From contig LT629764.1 in assembly GCA_900105225.1 (NCBI GenBank), positions 4,298,501 to 4,362,500 on the forward strand: a stretch of 64,000 bases of DNA, written 5' to 3'. The stretch's first letter is position 1. Each line of letters begins with the position of its first letter. The stretch is from Paenibacillaceae bacterium GAS479. GTDB taxonomy: Bacteria; Bacillota; Bacilli; Paenibacillales; Paenibacillaceae. Under the pieces are notes generated by a model. It was not told the DNA's origin. It ran no database searches and was given only the letters and a program-made list of their open reading frames with translations. Below are positions 24,483 through 32,985 of this stretch, piece after piece. Both the position numbers and the translations under genes were made by a program.

Positions 24483-26350
24483 CCGGCTTTCCTCATGAAT
24501 AAAATGGAAAACTTGAATTAATGACAGAGGATTTCTCCCCGTTTTCCTCGAACGTATACCGAAATAGACAGAAGAACGGGGAATTTCGCATGCAATTTGA
24601 AGATATGGTATCCATCTCAGCAGGACCGAGCCAACTCATTTCGGCGCTTTGCGATGAAATCGGATTGGAAGACATCATCAACGGGGCGGTATCGTGGGAG
24701 CCTTCGTACTGGAAGGTATCGCCTGGTACTCACATCAAAGCGCTCGTGATCAATATCCTATGTTCGCGCATGCCCTTGTATCGGATCGCGGAATTCTATG
24801 AAACGCAAGACACAGAGCAGCTCTTCGGGAAGGGATGCGTCCCTGCTTCCTTCAACGATGACGCCCTGGGCCGTACACTGGATCGTCTCTTTGAGGCCCA
24901 AAGCTGGAAGGTATACTCCGAGCTTTCGCTTACCGTTTTGCGTACCTTAGAATTGCCGCTGGATCTGCTTCATGCGGACACCACTTCCTTTTCCCTGCAA
25001 GGGGACTACTCGGATCAGAGTGATTTGCGTATCACGTATGGCTACAACAAGGACAACCGTCTCGATCTGAAACAAATCGTCATCGGTCTTGGCGTCACGC
25101 CGCAGCGTCTGCCGGTGATTGCCAAGGTGGAGAACGGTAATCTGAACGACAAAACCTGGAACCATACCTTCATTAAACGAGCCCGCACGGTGCTGACGCA
25201 GGAAGAGTGGGACGGACTGACCTACGTGGCGGATAGTGCGCTGGCCACGCAAGAGAATCTGCTGCTCATGAGACAAGAAGGACTCGCCTTCATCACGAGA
25301 CTGCCCGATTCGTTTAGCCTGAGTGCGGAGCTAAAGGAAGAAGCCATGTGGCGAGAAGATTGGCATGAGGTAGAACCGGATGCGCGAGAGGGCCATCGTT
25401 CCGCTTACCGTGTACAATCCTTTGACCGCGAGCTCTATGGGCAGGCGCTACGTTTTGTCGTGGTCCATTCCAGCCAGATCGAAGCCAAGCAGCGCGAAAC
25501 GCTCCAGCGTCAGATGAGCAAAGAAAGAGAAAAAATCGATCAGGCGCTGCGGAGCCTAGCTTCGGAACGCTTTGCTTGTGAGCATGATGCCCAGCAGCGC
25601 ATGGCGGCATTTGGCAACCAGCAAAAATGGAAATGGCATGGCATCGATTTAAAGGCCGAATCAGAAACCTATCCCTTGCCGCGTATGAAGCGCGGGCGTC
25701 CGAAGGCAGATGAGCGGCCAGCCATGGCTGTACAATGGCGCATTACGGTGGGCGAGCTTCATTATGAGGAAGAAGCTTTGCTCATGCAGGCGCAAAAACA
25801 AGGGTTATTTGTGCTGGCCACGAGCCATCCGGAAAGCGAAACGTGGACCAGCACGCGGGTGCTGCAAACCTACAAAGGACAGGCTGCAGCAGAGACACGC
25901 TTTCGCCTGCTCAAAGATCCGGTCATCCTGGATGCCATCTACCTCAAACAACCTAGGCGTGTAGAGGCACTCGGTGTTGTCTTTGTCATGGCTTTGCTGA
26001 TCTACGGTTTGCTAGAGTGGCGCGTGCGAGAAAATCTCAAGCAAGAGAAGGAGCCGCTCATACTCCCCGGCAAACGCAAAAGCTTTGAGCCAACTGGCGA
26101 GATGCTGCTTGCTTTATTGAAGACCATTCAAGTCATTCATGTCACGATGGACGGAACTCGCATACGCGGTCTTTCTGCACATGTTGATGACCAGGTGAAA
26201 CGAATCATCCGCTTAGCAGGTCATGATATCTCGATTTATACCGACACCGCGGTTATCTCAAGCGACGCTTAACGATTCGATTCCATACCTATCTGTTTCT
26301 GTTTGGAATTGAAATTCATTTTTGTGAAATTATTTCATGCGGAAAGCCGG
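24483..26350 (+). mobile_element. IS1634-type insertion sequence, copy 2, at the island boundary
   Basis: It has the same 1868-bp length and orientation as copy 1. The left repeat CCGGCTTTCCTCATGAA differs from the right one by one base. The flanks are TTGAAT on the left and TAATAG on the right, so no target duplication is visible, unlike copy 1. GC-rich core DNA begins right after it. Confidence 0.9.
24521..26272 (+). CDS. IS1634-family transposase (copy 2)
   Basis: A 583-residue frame differing from copy 1 at only a few residues (for example near residues 16–17, E99A, Y112C and D216N by inspection). The catalytic segments ADTTSFSLQG, VADSALATQEN and GQAAAETRFRLLK are intact. The start is ambiguous between ATG 24521 and the downstream MQFEDM start at 24590. 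It is probably functional and could act in trans on copy 1. Confidence 0.9.
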   Translation: MTEDFSPFSSNVYRNRQKNGEFRMQFEDMVSISAGPSQLISALCDEIGLEDIINGAVSWEPSYWKVSPGTHIKALVINILCSRMPLYRIAEFYETQDTEQLFGKGCVPASFNDDALGRTLDRLFEAQSWKVYSELSLTVLRTLELPLDLLHADTTSFSLQGDYSDQSDLRITYGYNKDNRLDLKQIVIGLGVTPQRLPVIAKVENGNLNDKTWNHTFIKRARTVLTQEEWDGLTYVADSALATQENLLLMRQEGLAFITRLPDSFSLSAELKEEAMWREDWHEVEPDAREGHRSAYRVQSFDRELYGQALRFVVVHSSQIEAKQRETLQRQMSKEREKIDQALRSLASERFACEHDAQQRMAAFGNQQKWKWHGIDLKAESETYPLPRMKRGRPKADERPAMAVQWRITVGELHYEEEALLMQAQKQGLFVLATSHPESETWTSTRVLQTYKGQAAAETRFRLLKDPVILDAIYLKQPRRVEALGVVFVMALLIYGLLEWRVRENLKQEKEPLILPGKRKSFEPTGEMLLALLKTIQVIHVTMDGTRIRGLSAHVDDQVKRIIRLAGHDISIYTDTAVISSDA

Positions 26351-26406
26351 TAATAGTAAATATGGGGAATAGTGGATTTGAATGATTAAATCATTTGAAT
26401 GATTAA

Positions 26407-26443
26407 AGCACCCAAGCGAAACCATCCGCCTGGGTGCTTTTTT
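26407..26443 (+). terminator. Rho-independent terminator with no gene in front
   Basis: AGCACCCA and TGGGTGCT form a strong stem, extended by GCG/CGC pairing, followed by TTTTTT in the rightward sense. The nearest rightward gene upstream is the IS transposase, so the terminator looks orphaned. For the leftward P450 gene the far side has only a weak T-rich tail. It probably served a gene removed when the island formed. Confidence 0.8.
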
Positions 26444-26452
26444 CTATATTCG

Positions 26453-27625
26453 TCAAGCGTACCGACTTGCAGCCTTCGCTCCATCACCCTCCAACACAAC
26501 CTGAAGCTCCTTCAATCCAAACATCATATTGCTATCTATCCGCTCCAAAGGAGCTGAATGGTCGATCTGGAAATTCGGAAAGCGCTCCAGCAGCGTTTCC
26601 AGCACAACCCTAGCCTCCAGGCGAGCCAATTGGGCGCCGAGGCAGTAGTGAATGCCGCTGCCCAAACCTACATGTGGGTTGGGATTGCGATGCAAATTAA
26701 AAACTTCCGGTTGCTCGAATACGCTCTCGTCATGATTGGCCGAGCCAATATGAAGGAAGGCCGGTTCGCCTGCACGAAGCTGATGGCCGTTTAGCTCCAT
26801 ATCTTGCTTGACCGTCCGATAGGTCAACTGCACAGGCGAGTAGTAACGGAATACTTCTTCCAGCGCAACTGGAATGAGAGAGCGATCCGCCAACAACTCG
26901 GCGCGTACTTCAGGCATGCTGTCCAGGCAGAGGAAGGAGGACGCGATCAAATTAGTCGTCGTTTCATTACCCGCGACGAGCAACAGAATGCAGAAGCCGA
27001 TCAGCTCAAGTTCCGTCAGCTTCTCGTCATCGACCTGAGCCTGAACAAGTCTCGTAATGAGATCATCCTGCGGCTGAAGGCGCCGCTCGTCGGCGATCGT
27101 TTTGAAATAAACGCTCATTTCCTGCTGACAGTTCTGAAAACGCTCGCCGTTGTTGCCGACAAGATCCTCCGACCAGACCTTGAACCGATTGAAGTCCTCG
27201 CTTGGTACCCCGAGCATCCGCGCAATAACCGAAATCGGCAGTGGGCTTGCCAGCTCGGACATGACTTCCATTTGTCCCGATGCTTCGGCCCGATCGAATA
27301 ATTCTTCGGTCAGCGAGCGGATGGAAGTTTCCATGGCTTCAATAATTTTAGGCGTAAATGCTTTGGACACGAGCATACGGAGCTGGCGATGTTTCGGCGG
27401 GTCCGTACGCAGAATACTTGACTCGATAGGATCTTCCGAGGGCTCAGGATCTTGGGAGGAAAATAGATCATGACGAGTGAAGGCTAGCTTAACTTCCTCA
27501 TAACCGAACAGTCTCCAGCCGGTTACACCAACGTGGTCTTCGTAATAGACCGGTTCAACCGGTGAATTCTTTCTTTTCTCGCGGTAGGCTTCCAGCGGAA
27601 TAAGTTCTGTTACATTCCAATCCAT
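26453..27625 (-). CDS. Cytochrome P450 (soluble bacterial type)
   Basis: A protein of 390 residues; AAGGAGG seven bases before ATG 27625 fixes the start. The I-helix oxygen-activation motif is LLVAGNETTTN, the K-helix ExxR is EEVFR, and the haem loop is GLGSGIHYCLGAQLAR with the cysteine ligand. The Phe usual at the start of the haem loop is Leu. The size and motifs fit class I P450s such as the CYP107 and CypA groups, which need separate ferredoxin and reductase partners; none is encoded nearby. GC content matches the core side of the boundary. It could be a resident gene or a tailoring enzyme; it reads toward the IS element. Confidence 0.9.
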   Translation of the reverse strand: MDWNVTELIPLEAYREKRKNSPVEPVYYEDHVGVTGWRLFGYEEVKLAFTRHDLFSSQDPEPSEDPIESSILRTDPPKHRQLRMLVSKAFTPKIIEAMETSIRSLTEELFDRAEASGQMEVMSELASPLPISVIARMLGVPSEDFNRFKVWSEDLVGNNGERFQNCQQEMSVYFKTIADERRLQPQDDLITRLVQAQVDDEKLTELELIGFCILLLVAGNETTTNLIASSFLCLDSMPEVRAELLADRSLIPVALEEVFRYYSPVQLTYRTVKQDMELNGHQLRAGEPAFLHIGSANHDESVFEQPEVFNLHRNPNPHVGLGSGIHYCLGAQLARLEARVVLETLLERFPNFQIDHSAPLERIDSNMMFGLKELQVVLEGDGAKAASRYA

Positions 27626-27767
27626 GAGCGTTCCTCCTTGTCATGTGAACGGCGAGCAAATGAGTGATAAATAGTTTTATGATAGAACTATACTATTCTC
27701 GAACCAAACGGATTATCCTTCTTTTTGAGTGGATCTATTTAATGAAATATTCGTAAGGAATGCGTTT

Positions 27768-27797
27768 TTGTGTCCCAGCTCCGTTCTGTTGTAGAAT
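27768..27797 (+). promoter_or_regulatory. Candidate SigA promoter of prmA
   Basis: TTGTGT (27768–27773) and TAGAAT (27792–27797) are separated by 18 bases and lie about 45 bases before prmA. A promoter here would let prmA be transcribed without the upstream heat-shock operon usual in Bacillus. Confidence 0.4.
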
Positions 27798-27842
27798 AGA
27801 AAGGATGGTTAACGAACGGCAAAGGGGAGTCGATTTCTTCTA

Positions 27843-28898
27843 ATGAAATACCATGAGCTTACGATTAATACCACCGAGGAAGCGGTGGAAATGATTTCGA
27901 ACTTTTTGCATGAGCAGGGTGCGGGTGGCGTATCAATTGAGGAGTCCGGTTCTCTGGACCGTCGGCGGGACTTGAGCTTCGGCCAATGGTATGAGGTGGC
28001 CTTGAACGATATTCCGGAAGGCAACGCTGTCATCAAAGGTTACTTCACCGAAGAAGAAGATATGGACGCGCATGTTGCCGCAGTCCGTCCGAGGATTGAA
28101 GAGCTGAAGAACTATGATATTAATGTTGGCAACTATGAGATTACGGTCGTAACGGTAGATGAAAATGACTGGGCGACAGCGTGGAAGCAGTACTTCAAGC
28201 CGATCCGCATCACGGAGCGGATGACGATTAAGCCGACCTGGGAAGCTTACGAGCCGTCGGCGGAAGAGATCGTTCTGGAAATCGATCCTGGCATGGCATT
28301 CGGTACCGGCACGCATCCGACGACATCTCTCTGTCTCCGTGCGTTGGAGTCGGTCATTCGCGAAGGCGACGAGGTGATCGACGTTGGCACGGGCTCCGGC
28401 ATTCTCGCTATCGGTGCGGTGAAGCTGGGAGCGGGTCATGTTCTCGCAGTTGATCTTGATCCTGTAGCTGTATCGAGTGCGCTGGAGAATGCAAGGCTGA
28501 ACGGCCTTGAGGACCAGATTCAAGTCCTGCAAAGCGATCTGCTCGGCGTGCTGAAAATAAGCAGCGGAGAAGCATCCAACTGGAGCGACAATTCCAATCC
28601 GATTGAAGCCAGAGTGCGCGCTGATCTCGCGGCTCGGGCAGTAAATGAACCGCTTGGCGTCAGTGTGCCTTGCGACGTGATCGTGGCGAATATTTTGGCC
28701 GAAATCATCCTGCTGTTCCTGGACGATGTGTATGCTGCACTGAAACCGGGCGGCATGTACGTTGCCAGCGGCATCTACGAGAACAAGGAAGAGGTGGTCG
28801 CTTCGGCACTGCTGGCCTCCGGCTTCGAAATTGTGGATCGCGTTCGCGAAGACAAGTGGATCGCCTTCGTTGCGGCGAAGCCTCAGGGGGAGAGATAA
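27843..28898 (+). CDS. prmA: Ribosomal protein L11 methyltransferase
   Basis: A protein of 351 residues. It trimethylates ribosomal protein L11 using SAM. IDPGMAFGTGTHPTTSLCL and VIDVGTGSGILAIGAVKLGA are the hallmark PrmA and SAM-binding motifs, and CDVIVANILAEIILLF is the DxxVANI segment with the catalytic region. A stretch of about 35 residues (near 237–275) before CDVIVANIL is longer than in most PrmA proteins. In Bacillus, prmA follows hrcA-grpE-dnaK-dnaJ; here a P450 gene and the island lie upstream instead. It is followed closely by the M50 protease gene. Confidence 0.95.
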   Translation: MKYHELTINTTEEAVEMISNFLHEQGAGGVSIEESGSLDRRRDLSFGQWYEVALNDIPEGNAVIKGYFTEEEDMDAHVAAVRPRIEELKNYDINVGNYEITVVTVDENDWATAWKQYFKPIRITERMTIKPTWEAYEPSAEEIVLEIDPGMAFGTGTHPTTSLCLRALESVIREGDEVIDVGTGSGILAIGAVKLGAGHVLAVDLDPVAVSSALENARLNGLEDQIQVLQSDLLGVLKISSGEASNWSDNSNPIEARVRADLAARAVNEPLGVSVPCDVIVANILAEIILLFLDDVYAALKPGGMYVASGIYENKEEVVASALLASGFEIVDRVREDKWIAFVAAKPQGER

Positions 28899-28904
28899 GC
28901 CAGC

Positions 28905-29579
28905 ATGGAAGGACTTAATGATTTTCTGCTCTATCCACTGGAAGAGCTGCCGTTTTTAGCGCTTGTACTCATTATTGCGTTCACGCTTCATGAATTTGCC
29001 CATGCATATGCGGCTTATAAATTCGGTGATGATACAGCTTATAAGCTAGGCCGGGTCACGCTTAATCCAGCTGTACATCTGGACATTTTTGGTACGTTGC
29101 TGATTCTGATTGCCGGTTTTGGTTGGGCAAAGCCAGTTCCGGTCAACCCGCTGCGTTTCAAGCGGCCGCGCTTAATGAACATCGTCGTGGCGGTTGTTGG
29201 CCCGCTCAGCAACCTGCTATTGATGGCGTTCGGCGTATTGATGGTGAATATTCTCAATTCAACCGGGATTCTGCATGACGCCCCGGAGCGGGTCATTGAT
29301 GCGCTGAATATTTTCTTCAAATATTTCATTTACATGAACGGCATGCTGTTCTTGTTCAACCTGCTTCCGCTGCCGCCGCTTGATGGCTACCGGATTGTAT
29401 ATGAGCTGCTGCCAAAGCGGACGCGCATCATACTGGATCAGTATTCGCAATGGGGGATTTTCATTTTCCTACTGCTGGTATTCATTCCTGCGCTAAATCG
29501 GGCGACGATTGGGCCGTATCTTAGTTTGGTGGGCGATTTGCATAACATGCTCAGATCGTTTTTCTCGCTGTTTTTCTGA
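28905..29579 (+). CDS. Site-2-type (M50) membrane metalloprotease
   Basis: A protein of 224 residues with several membrane segments. HEFAH (HExxH zinc motif) lies in the first membrane helix after about 27 residues, and NLLPLPPLDGYR carries the third zinc ligand Asp in the NPxPPLDG motif. It belongs to the short YwhC-like M50 group without PDZ domain. It starts six bases after prmA and is followed by a strong terminator, so it forms a two-gene unit with prmA. Its substrates are unknown. Confidence 0.88.
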   Translation: MEGLNDFLLYPLEELPFLALVLIIAFTLHEFAHAYAAYKFGDDTAYKLGRVTLNPAVHLDIFGTLLILIAGFGWAKPVPVNPLRFKRPRLMNIVVAVVGPLSNLLLMAFGVLMVNILNSTGILHDAPERVIDALNIFFKYFIYMNGMLFLFNLLPLPPLDGYRIVYELLPKRTRIILDQYSQWGIFIFLLLVFIPALNRATIGPYLSLVGDLHNMLRSFFSLFF

Positions 29580-29615
29580 TAGGCCGATAAGGAATTCTCT
29601 ATATTTCATATGACA

Positions 29616-29655
29616 AAACAGCGGGCGCCTAAAAATAGGCATCCGCTGTTTTTTT
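29616..29655 (+). terminator. Terminator after the prmA–M50 unit
   Basis: AAACAGCGG and CCGCTGTTT with an inner GCCT/AGGC stem form a long hairpin followed by T residues. The A-run on the left side makes it likely to serve the converging sigma factor gene as well. Confidence 0.85.
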
Positions 29656-29706
29656 GACCGCCATGGCTTTCACAACAACCGGAGGATGTTCCCTCTGGTT
29701 ATTTGT

Positions 29707-30585
29707 CTACTTCTTACGAAGATGCCGCAGCTTATCGGGATTCGCGACGGCATACAGCGTTTTGATGCGATCACCTTCGAATTCGAAGGAGTATACGTAG
29801 ATCAGCCCGTCGTTCATGTTAAACATCATGCCGGGCATGCCGTTGACGGGAAGAAACGAAGCTTCGTACTGACCGTCATACCGCTCGACCAGGCCAAGCA
29901 GTACCTGCAGAATGCTGGAAGGACCGAGGATTGGAATGCGGGCGGCGAGAACCTTTCCTCCACCGTCGCTGTACATGATCGCATCGTCCGTGAGCAGCTC
30001 CAGCAGGCGGGGGATGTTGCCACTCAGAATATGGTGGACAAATTCACCGAGTTTTGCCTCGGCGACAGCGTAGGAGGGTCGCAGGGAGGGATCGTAATGG
30101 ATGCCTTTGCGTGCTCGATGGAAGATTTGCCGGCAGTTGGCGGCGCTCTTGCCTACGATTTCCCCGATTTCGTCATAGGAGTAGGTGAACACCTCGCGCA
30201 GCAGAAAGACGGCCCGTTCCGTAGCGCCAAGCTGCTGGAGAAGGAGCAGGTAGGCTGTTGATATTGATTCGGCACGTTCCGCTGATTCGGATGGATCCGA
30301 ATGGATGCTAGTGCCGCCAGGAAGCGGATCAGGGAGCCATGGACCGATATAAACTTCTCGCTGGCGTGCGGAGGACTGAAGCAGGTCGAAACAGCGGTTC
30401 GTCGCCATTTTGCATAGATATGCCTTCTCATTCGCGATCCTGCCGTTGTCCCCAATCTGAGTATAGGCGAGGAAGCAGTCCTGCACGACATCTTCGGCAT
30501 CCATAACGCTGCCGAGCATTCGGTAAGCAAGGGAAAACAGAAGCGGTCGGTAGCCTTCATAGGGGGCTTCCATGCAAGGCATCAT
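29707..30585 (-). CDS. ECF41-type sigma factor
   Basis: A protein of 292 residues; ATG 30585 and 30582 overlap the AAGGAG and ATG 30573 has better spacing, so the first residues are uncertain. Region 2 reads FSLAYRMLGSVMDAEDVVQDCFL, region 4 ERAVFLLREVFTYSYDEIGEIVGKS. The linker has GPWLPDPL, and a SnoaL-like C-terminal extension ends with YAVANPDKLRHL, including the NPDKL motif. These extra parts define ECF41 (SigJ-like) factors, whose C-terminal domain controls activity instead of an anti-sigma factor. It starts six bases after the upstream FAD enzyme gene; ECF41 factors are usually encoded beside an oxidoreductase, epimerase or decarboxylase that they control. Confidence 0.9.
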   Translation of the reverse strand: MMPCMEAPYEGYRPLLFSLAYRMLGSVMDAEDVVQDCFLAYTQIGDNGRIANEKAYLCKMATNRCFDLLQSSARQREVYIGPWLPDPLPGGTSIHSDPSESAERAESISTAYLLLLQQLGATERAVFLLREVFTYSYDEIGEIVGKSAANCRQIFHRARKGIHYDPSLRPSYAVAEAKLGEFVHHILSGNIPRLLELLTDDAIMYSDGGGKVLAARIPILGPSSILQVLLGLVERYDGQYEASFLPVNGMPGMMFNMNDGLIYVYSFEFEGDRIKTLYAVANPDKLRHLRKK

Positions 30586-30591
30586 CTCCTT

Positions 30592-31890
30592 CTAATGTGT
30601 GCTGTAAGGTGCTTTGTGGAGCATATACTGGACGGCTCTGCGCGCGCTTGCGACGGCCGCATCGGCAAGCAACTCTCCATGCGAAGCCCAGTCGCCAGCT
30701 GCGTACAGCCCCCCAATCTCGGGAACGACTGGACCGGGCTTCGAGTCAATCCGGTTAATGTGTGGAATGTCGGGCGTGACTGTCATCCGGGGCAAATATT
30801 GCCGAGCGGCCAGCTCTGATCTCCAGCCAGGCTGAGCGAGGTCAAAGACGTTCTCCAGCTCTCGCTCATCCTTCTTTGCATCGCTGTCATCTCCATGATA
30901 CTTGATCAGGCTGATGGTGTGTTCGCCATTATCGCTCATAATAGAGGCGCGAGGGGTGCCAGAGCGGGATTGATCCGTCAGGAACACGGCTTGATCCACG
31001 CCATATAGGAAGGTGCAGTCCGGATTGGGCAACCGCTTGAGTCCGACATCCAAACAAGCGGCCGTTGCGGGGCGCGATTGCTTTTTCCACGTTTCCAGAG
31101 CTGTGTGCTCCGATCCGATTACCAGCTTGCAGGCCGCGGCAGGCGTTACCGCCAGCAGGACGTTGTCCGCATTGATCGCTTCGCCATGATCGTTCACAAC
31201 GCCGATAACCCGGCCGTTTTCATGCCGGACGGCGGTAGTCTTCCAACCGGTCCGGATCTTCGCTCCATGCGCTGCAGCGACCGAGCGCAGCTCTTCCACC
31301 AGGGAACCCCAACCCTTGTCGAGGTAAAAAACGCCTTTGAGTGCGCTCTGGAGCTGCTTCAGTGCCGGGCCTGCGGCATGCAGGTGAGGCAAGGAGCTGT
31401 AAGTCGCTGTACGCATGATCGAGTGGAATAAATGGCGCAGCAGCGGATCCTTCAAGTTCGCTTCGATCCAATCGGAGAGGTTGATTCCGTTCAGGCAACT
31501 GGTATCCAGCTTACCGAGCTTCGACAACCAGAACGCCATCTCCAGCTTGCCTTTTCGGGTGAGAAGCGGCGTTTGGAGCAGGGAAGCAAAGCTTGTCGGC
31601 ATCACATGTAGTCGGCCTTTCCACAAGCCGCGTGCCCGGATGGAAGGGGATCCTCCTTGGAGCTTGAGTCCGAGCTCCCGAAACGACTCATGAGCATACC
31701 CGTTGTACAAGGCGTGTGCGCCAAGGTTAAAATAAATTCCGTTTTCATGCCGGGTGGACGCCCGGCCTCCTAGATGGCTTTGCTGTTCCAGAAGCAGAGT
31801 CTGGCGGCCTTCCCGCGCCGCAAACGCTGCGGCTGTCAGGCCGGCGATTCCTCCGCCGACAATGATGATTTCATACCTTTCCATTTCCAT
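30592..31890 (-). CDS. FAD-dependent oxidoreductase, phytoene-desaturase / amine-oxidase type
   Basis: A protein of 432 residues. IIIVGGGIAGLTAAAFAAREG is the FAD Rossmann motif (written here in one segment near residue 8), followed by LLEQQSHLGGRAST. Near the C-terminus GGLYAAGDWASHGELLADAAVASARRA closes the FAD site. This is the layout of NAD(P)/FAD proteins related to carotenoid desaturases. It is the first gene of a two-gene operon with the ECF41 sigma factor and is the likely effector of that regulon. No carotenoid genes are nearby, so the substrate is unknown. Confidence 0.85.
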   Translation of the reverse strand: MEMERYEIIIVGGGIAGLTAAAFAAREGRQTLLLEQQSHLGGRASTRHENGIYFNLGAHALYNGYAHESFRELGLKLQGGSPSIRARGLWKGRLHVMPTSFASLLQTPLLTRKGKLEMAFWLSKLGKLDTSCLNGINLSDWIEANLKDPLLRHLFHSIMRTATYSSLPHLHAAGPALKQLQSALKGVFYLDKGWGSLVEELRSVAAAHGAKIRTGWKTTAVRHENGRVIGVVNDHGEAINADNVLLAVTPAAACKLVIGSEHTALETWKKQSRPATAACLDVGLKRLPNPDCTFLYGVDQAVFLTDQSRSGTPRASIMSDNGEHTISLIKYHGDDSDAKKDERELENVFDLAQPGWRSELAARQYLPRMTVTPDIPHINRIDSKPGPVVPEIGGLYAAGDWASHGELLADAAVASARRAVQYMLHKAPYSTH

Positions 31891-31921
31891 CTTTCCATCA
31901 TCCTTTCCTGTTTACTCTTAG

Positions 31922-31948
31922 GACTGGAAAGGTCCTGTTTTTGTGACA
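31922..31948 (-). promoter_or_regulatory. Candidate ECF41-dependent promoter
   Basis: On the minus strand TGTCACA (31942–31948) is followed after 16 bases by AGTC (31922–31925), 32 bases before the FAD enzyme gene. The published ECF41 consensus, as I recall it, is TGTCACA, about 16 bases, CGTC. The −35 matches exactly and the −10 in three of four bases. Confidence 0.6.
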
Positions 31949-32199
31949 TTCGGTGAAAGTCGCGAAGGCAGAGGCGCAACTTAGGAGGGTCATTTCACAC
32001 GAACGGCACAGGAGGGGAATAAATCATGGAACTGTGCTGTTGATGGCGATAATCTTTGGATGAACTCGGGTCCACGCTCCCATGGCGCGGGCTTTTTTAA
32101 TGCCGATTGCATAGAGCAAGCAGGGTATTCGAATAGATTTCCCGCTTCAAAACGTGTATGATGGAGGATGACTTTTAAAAAACAGGAGTTTGACCCAAT

Positions 32200-32985
32200 A
32201 TGCAGCGTTACTTTATAACGCCGGAACAGTTCGGCGACAATGGCGTCATCCTTAGCGGTGAGGACGCTCATCATATCGCGAGAGTCATGCGGATGAAACC
32301 TGGGGACGAGGTCATCGTCAGCGATGGCGCGGAGCGAGAAGTCCGCATTGTCCTGACAGCCGTCGATCCGTCAGAAGTCAGAGGCGACATCGCCGAGGGA
32401 CTTCCCATGGATCGCGAGCCGCTTTGGCAGGTCACGGTCGCCCAAGGTCTTCCAAAGGGAGACAAGATGGAGCTTGTCATCCAGAAGGGGACGGAGATCG
32501 GCGCGGCCGGGTTCCTGCCGTTCCAGTGTGAGCGCATCGTTGTGCAGTACGACGCTCGCAAGGAAGCTAAGCGGCTGGAGCGCTGGGGCAAGATCGCCAA
32601 GGAAGCGGCGGAACAAGCTCACCGCAGCCGCCTACCAATTATCCATGAGGTCCATAGCTGGAAGGAGCTGCTTGCGGCTTTTTCCTCTTACGACCTCGTG
32701 CTTTTCTGCTACGAAGCGGAAGGACATGAGCCAGGAGCAGCAACCGGGCTCGCGGACCGCATCAAACAAGCCCGCGAGGCGGGCAAGCTGACAGCGGACA
32801 AGGCGCATCGGCTTCTGCTGGTTGTCGGGCCCGAAGGCGGCTTCTCTCCGCGCGAAGCGGAAGCGGCAGCAGCGGCGGGCGCAATGGCGGCAGGCCTCGG
32901 GCGTAGAATTTTAAGAGCGGAGACGGCACCTCTGGCAGGTTTGGCTTGCTTGATGTACGAATCCGGTGAAATGGGAGGAAGATGA
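32200..32985 (+). CDS. rsmE: 16S rRNA (uracil1498-N3)-methyltransferase
   Basis: A protein of 261 residues. The N-terminal PUA-like part starts MQRYFITPEQ and includes HHIARVMRMKPGD; the SPOUT domain holds QGLPKGDKMELVIQKGTEIG, VGPEGGFS and LGRRILRAETA, the trefoil-knot SAM-binding loops. RsmE methylates U1498 in the decoding region of 16S rRNA. The stop overlaps the start of mtaB (ATGA). The 310 bp between it and the leftward FAD enzyme gene hold the ECF41 promoter, a GC stem with T-run near 32076–32098 that may be a weak terminator, and CAGGAG as the ribosome site. Confidence 0.95.
   Translation: MQRYFITPEQFGDNGVILSGEDAHHIARVMRMKPGDEVIVSDGAEREVRIVLTAVDPSEVRGDIAEGLPMDREPLWQVTVAQGLPKGDKMELVIQKGTEIGAAGFLPFQCERIVVQYDARKEAKRLERWGKIAKEAAEQAHRSRLPIIHEVHSWKELLAAFSSYDLVLFCYEAEGHEPGAATGLADRIKQAREAGKLTADKAHRLLLVVGPEGGFSPREAEAAAAAGAMAAGLGRRILRAETAPLAGLACLMYESGEMGGR

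Noticed and set aside
18750-26350. Composite transposon bounded by the two IS1634 copies
   Set aside because: Copy 1 has its own target duplication inside IS630, and the outer flanks of the pair do not match, so mobility as one unit is not shown.
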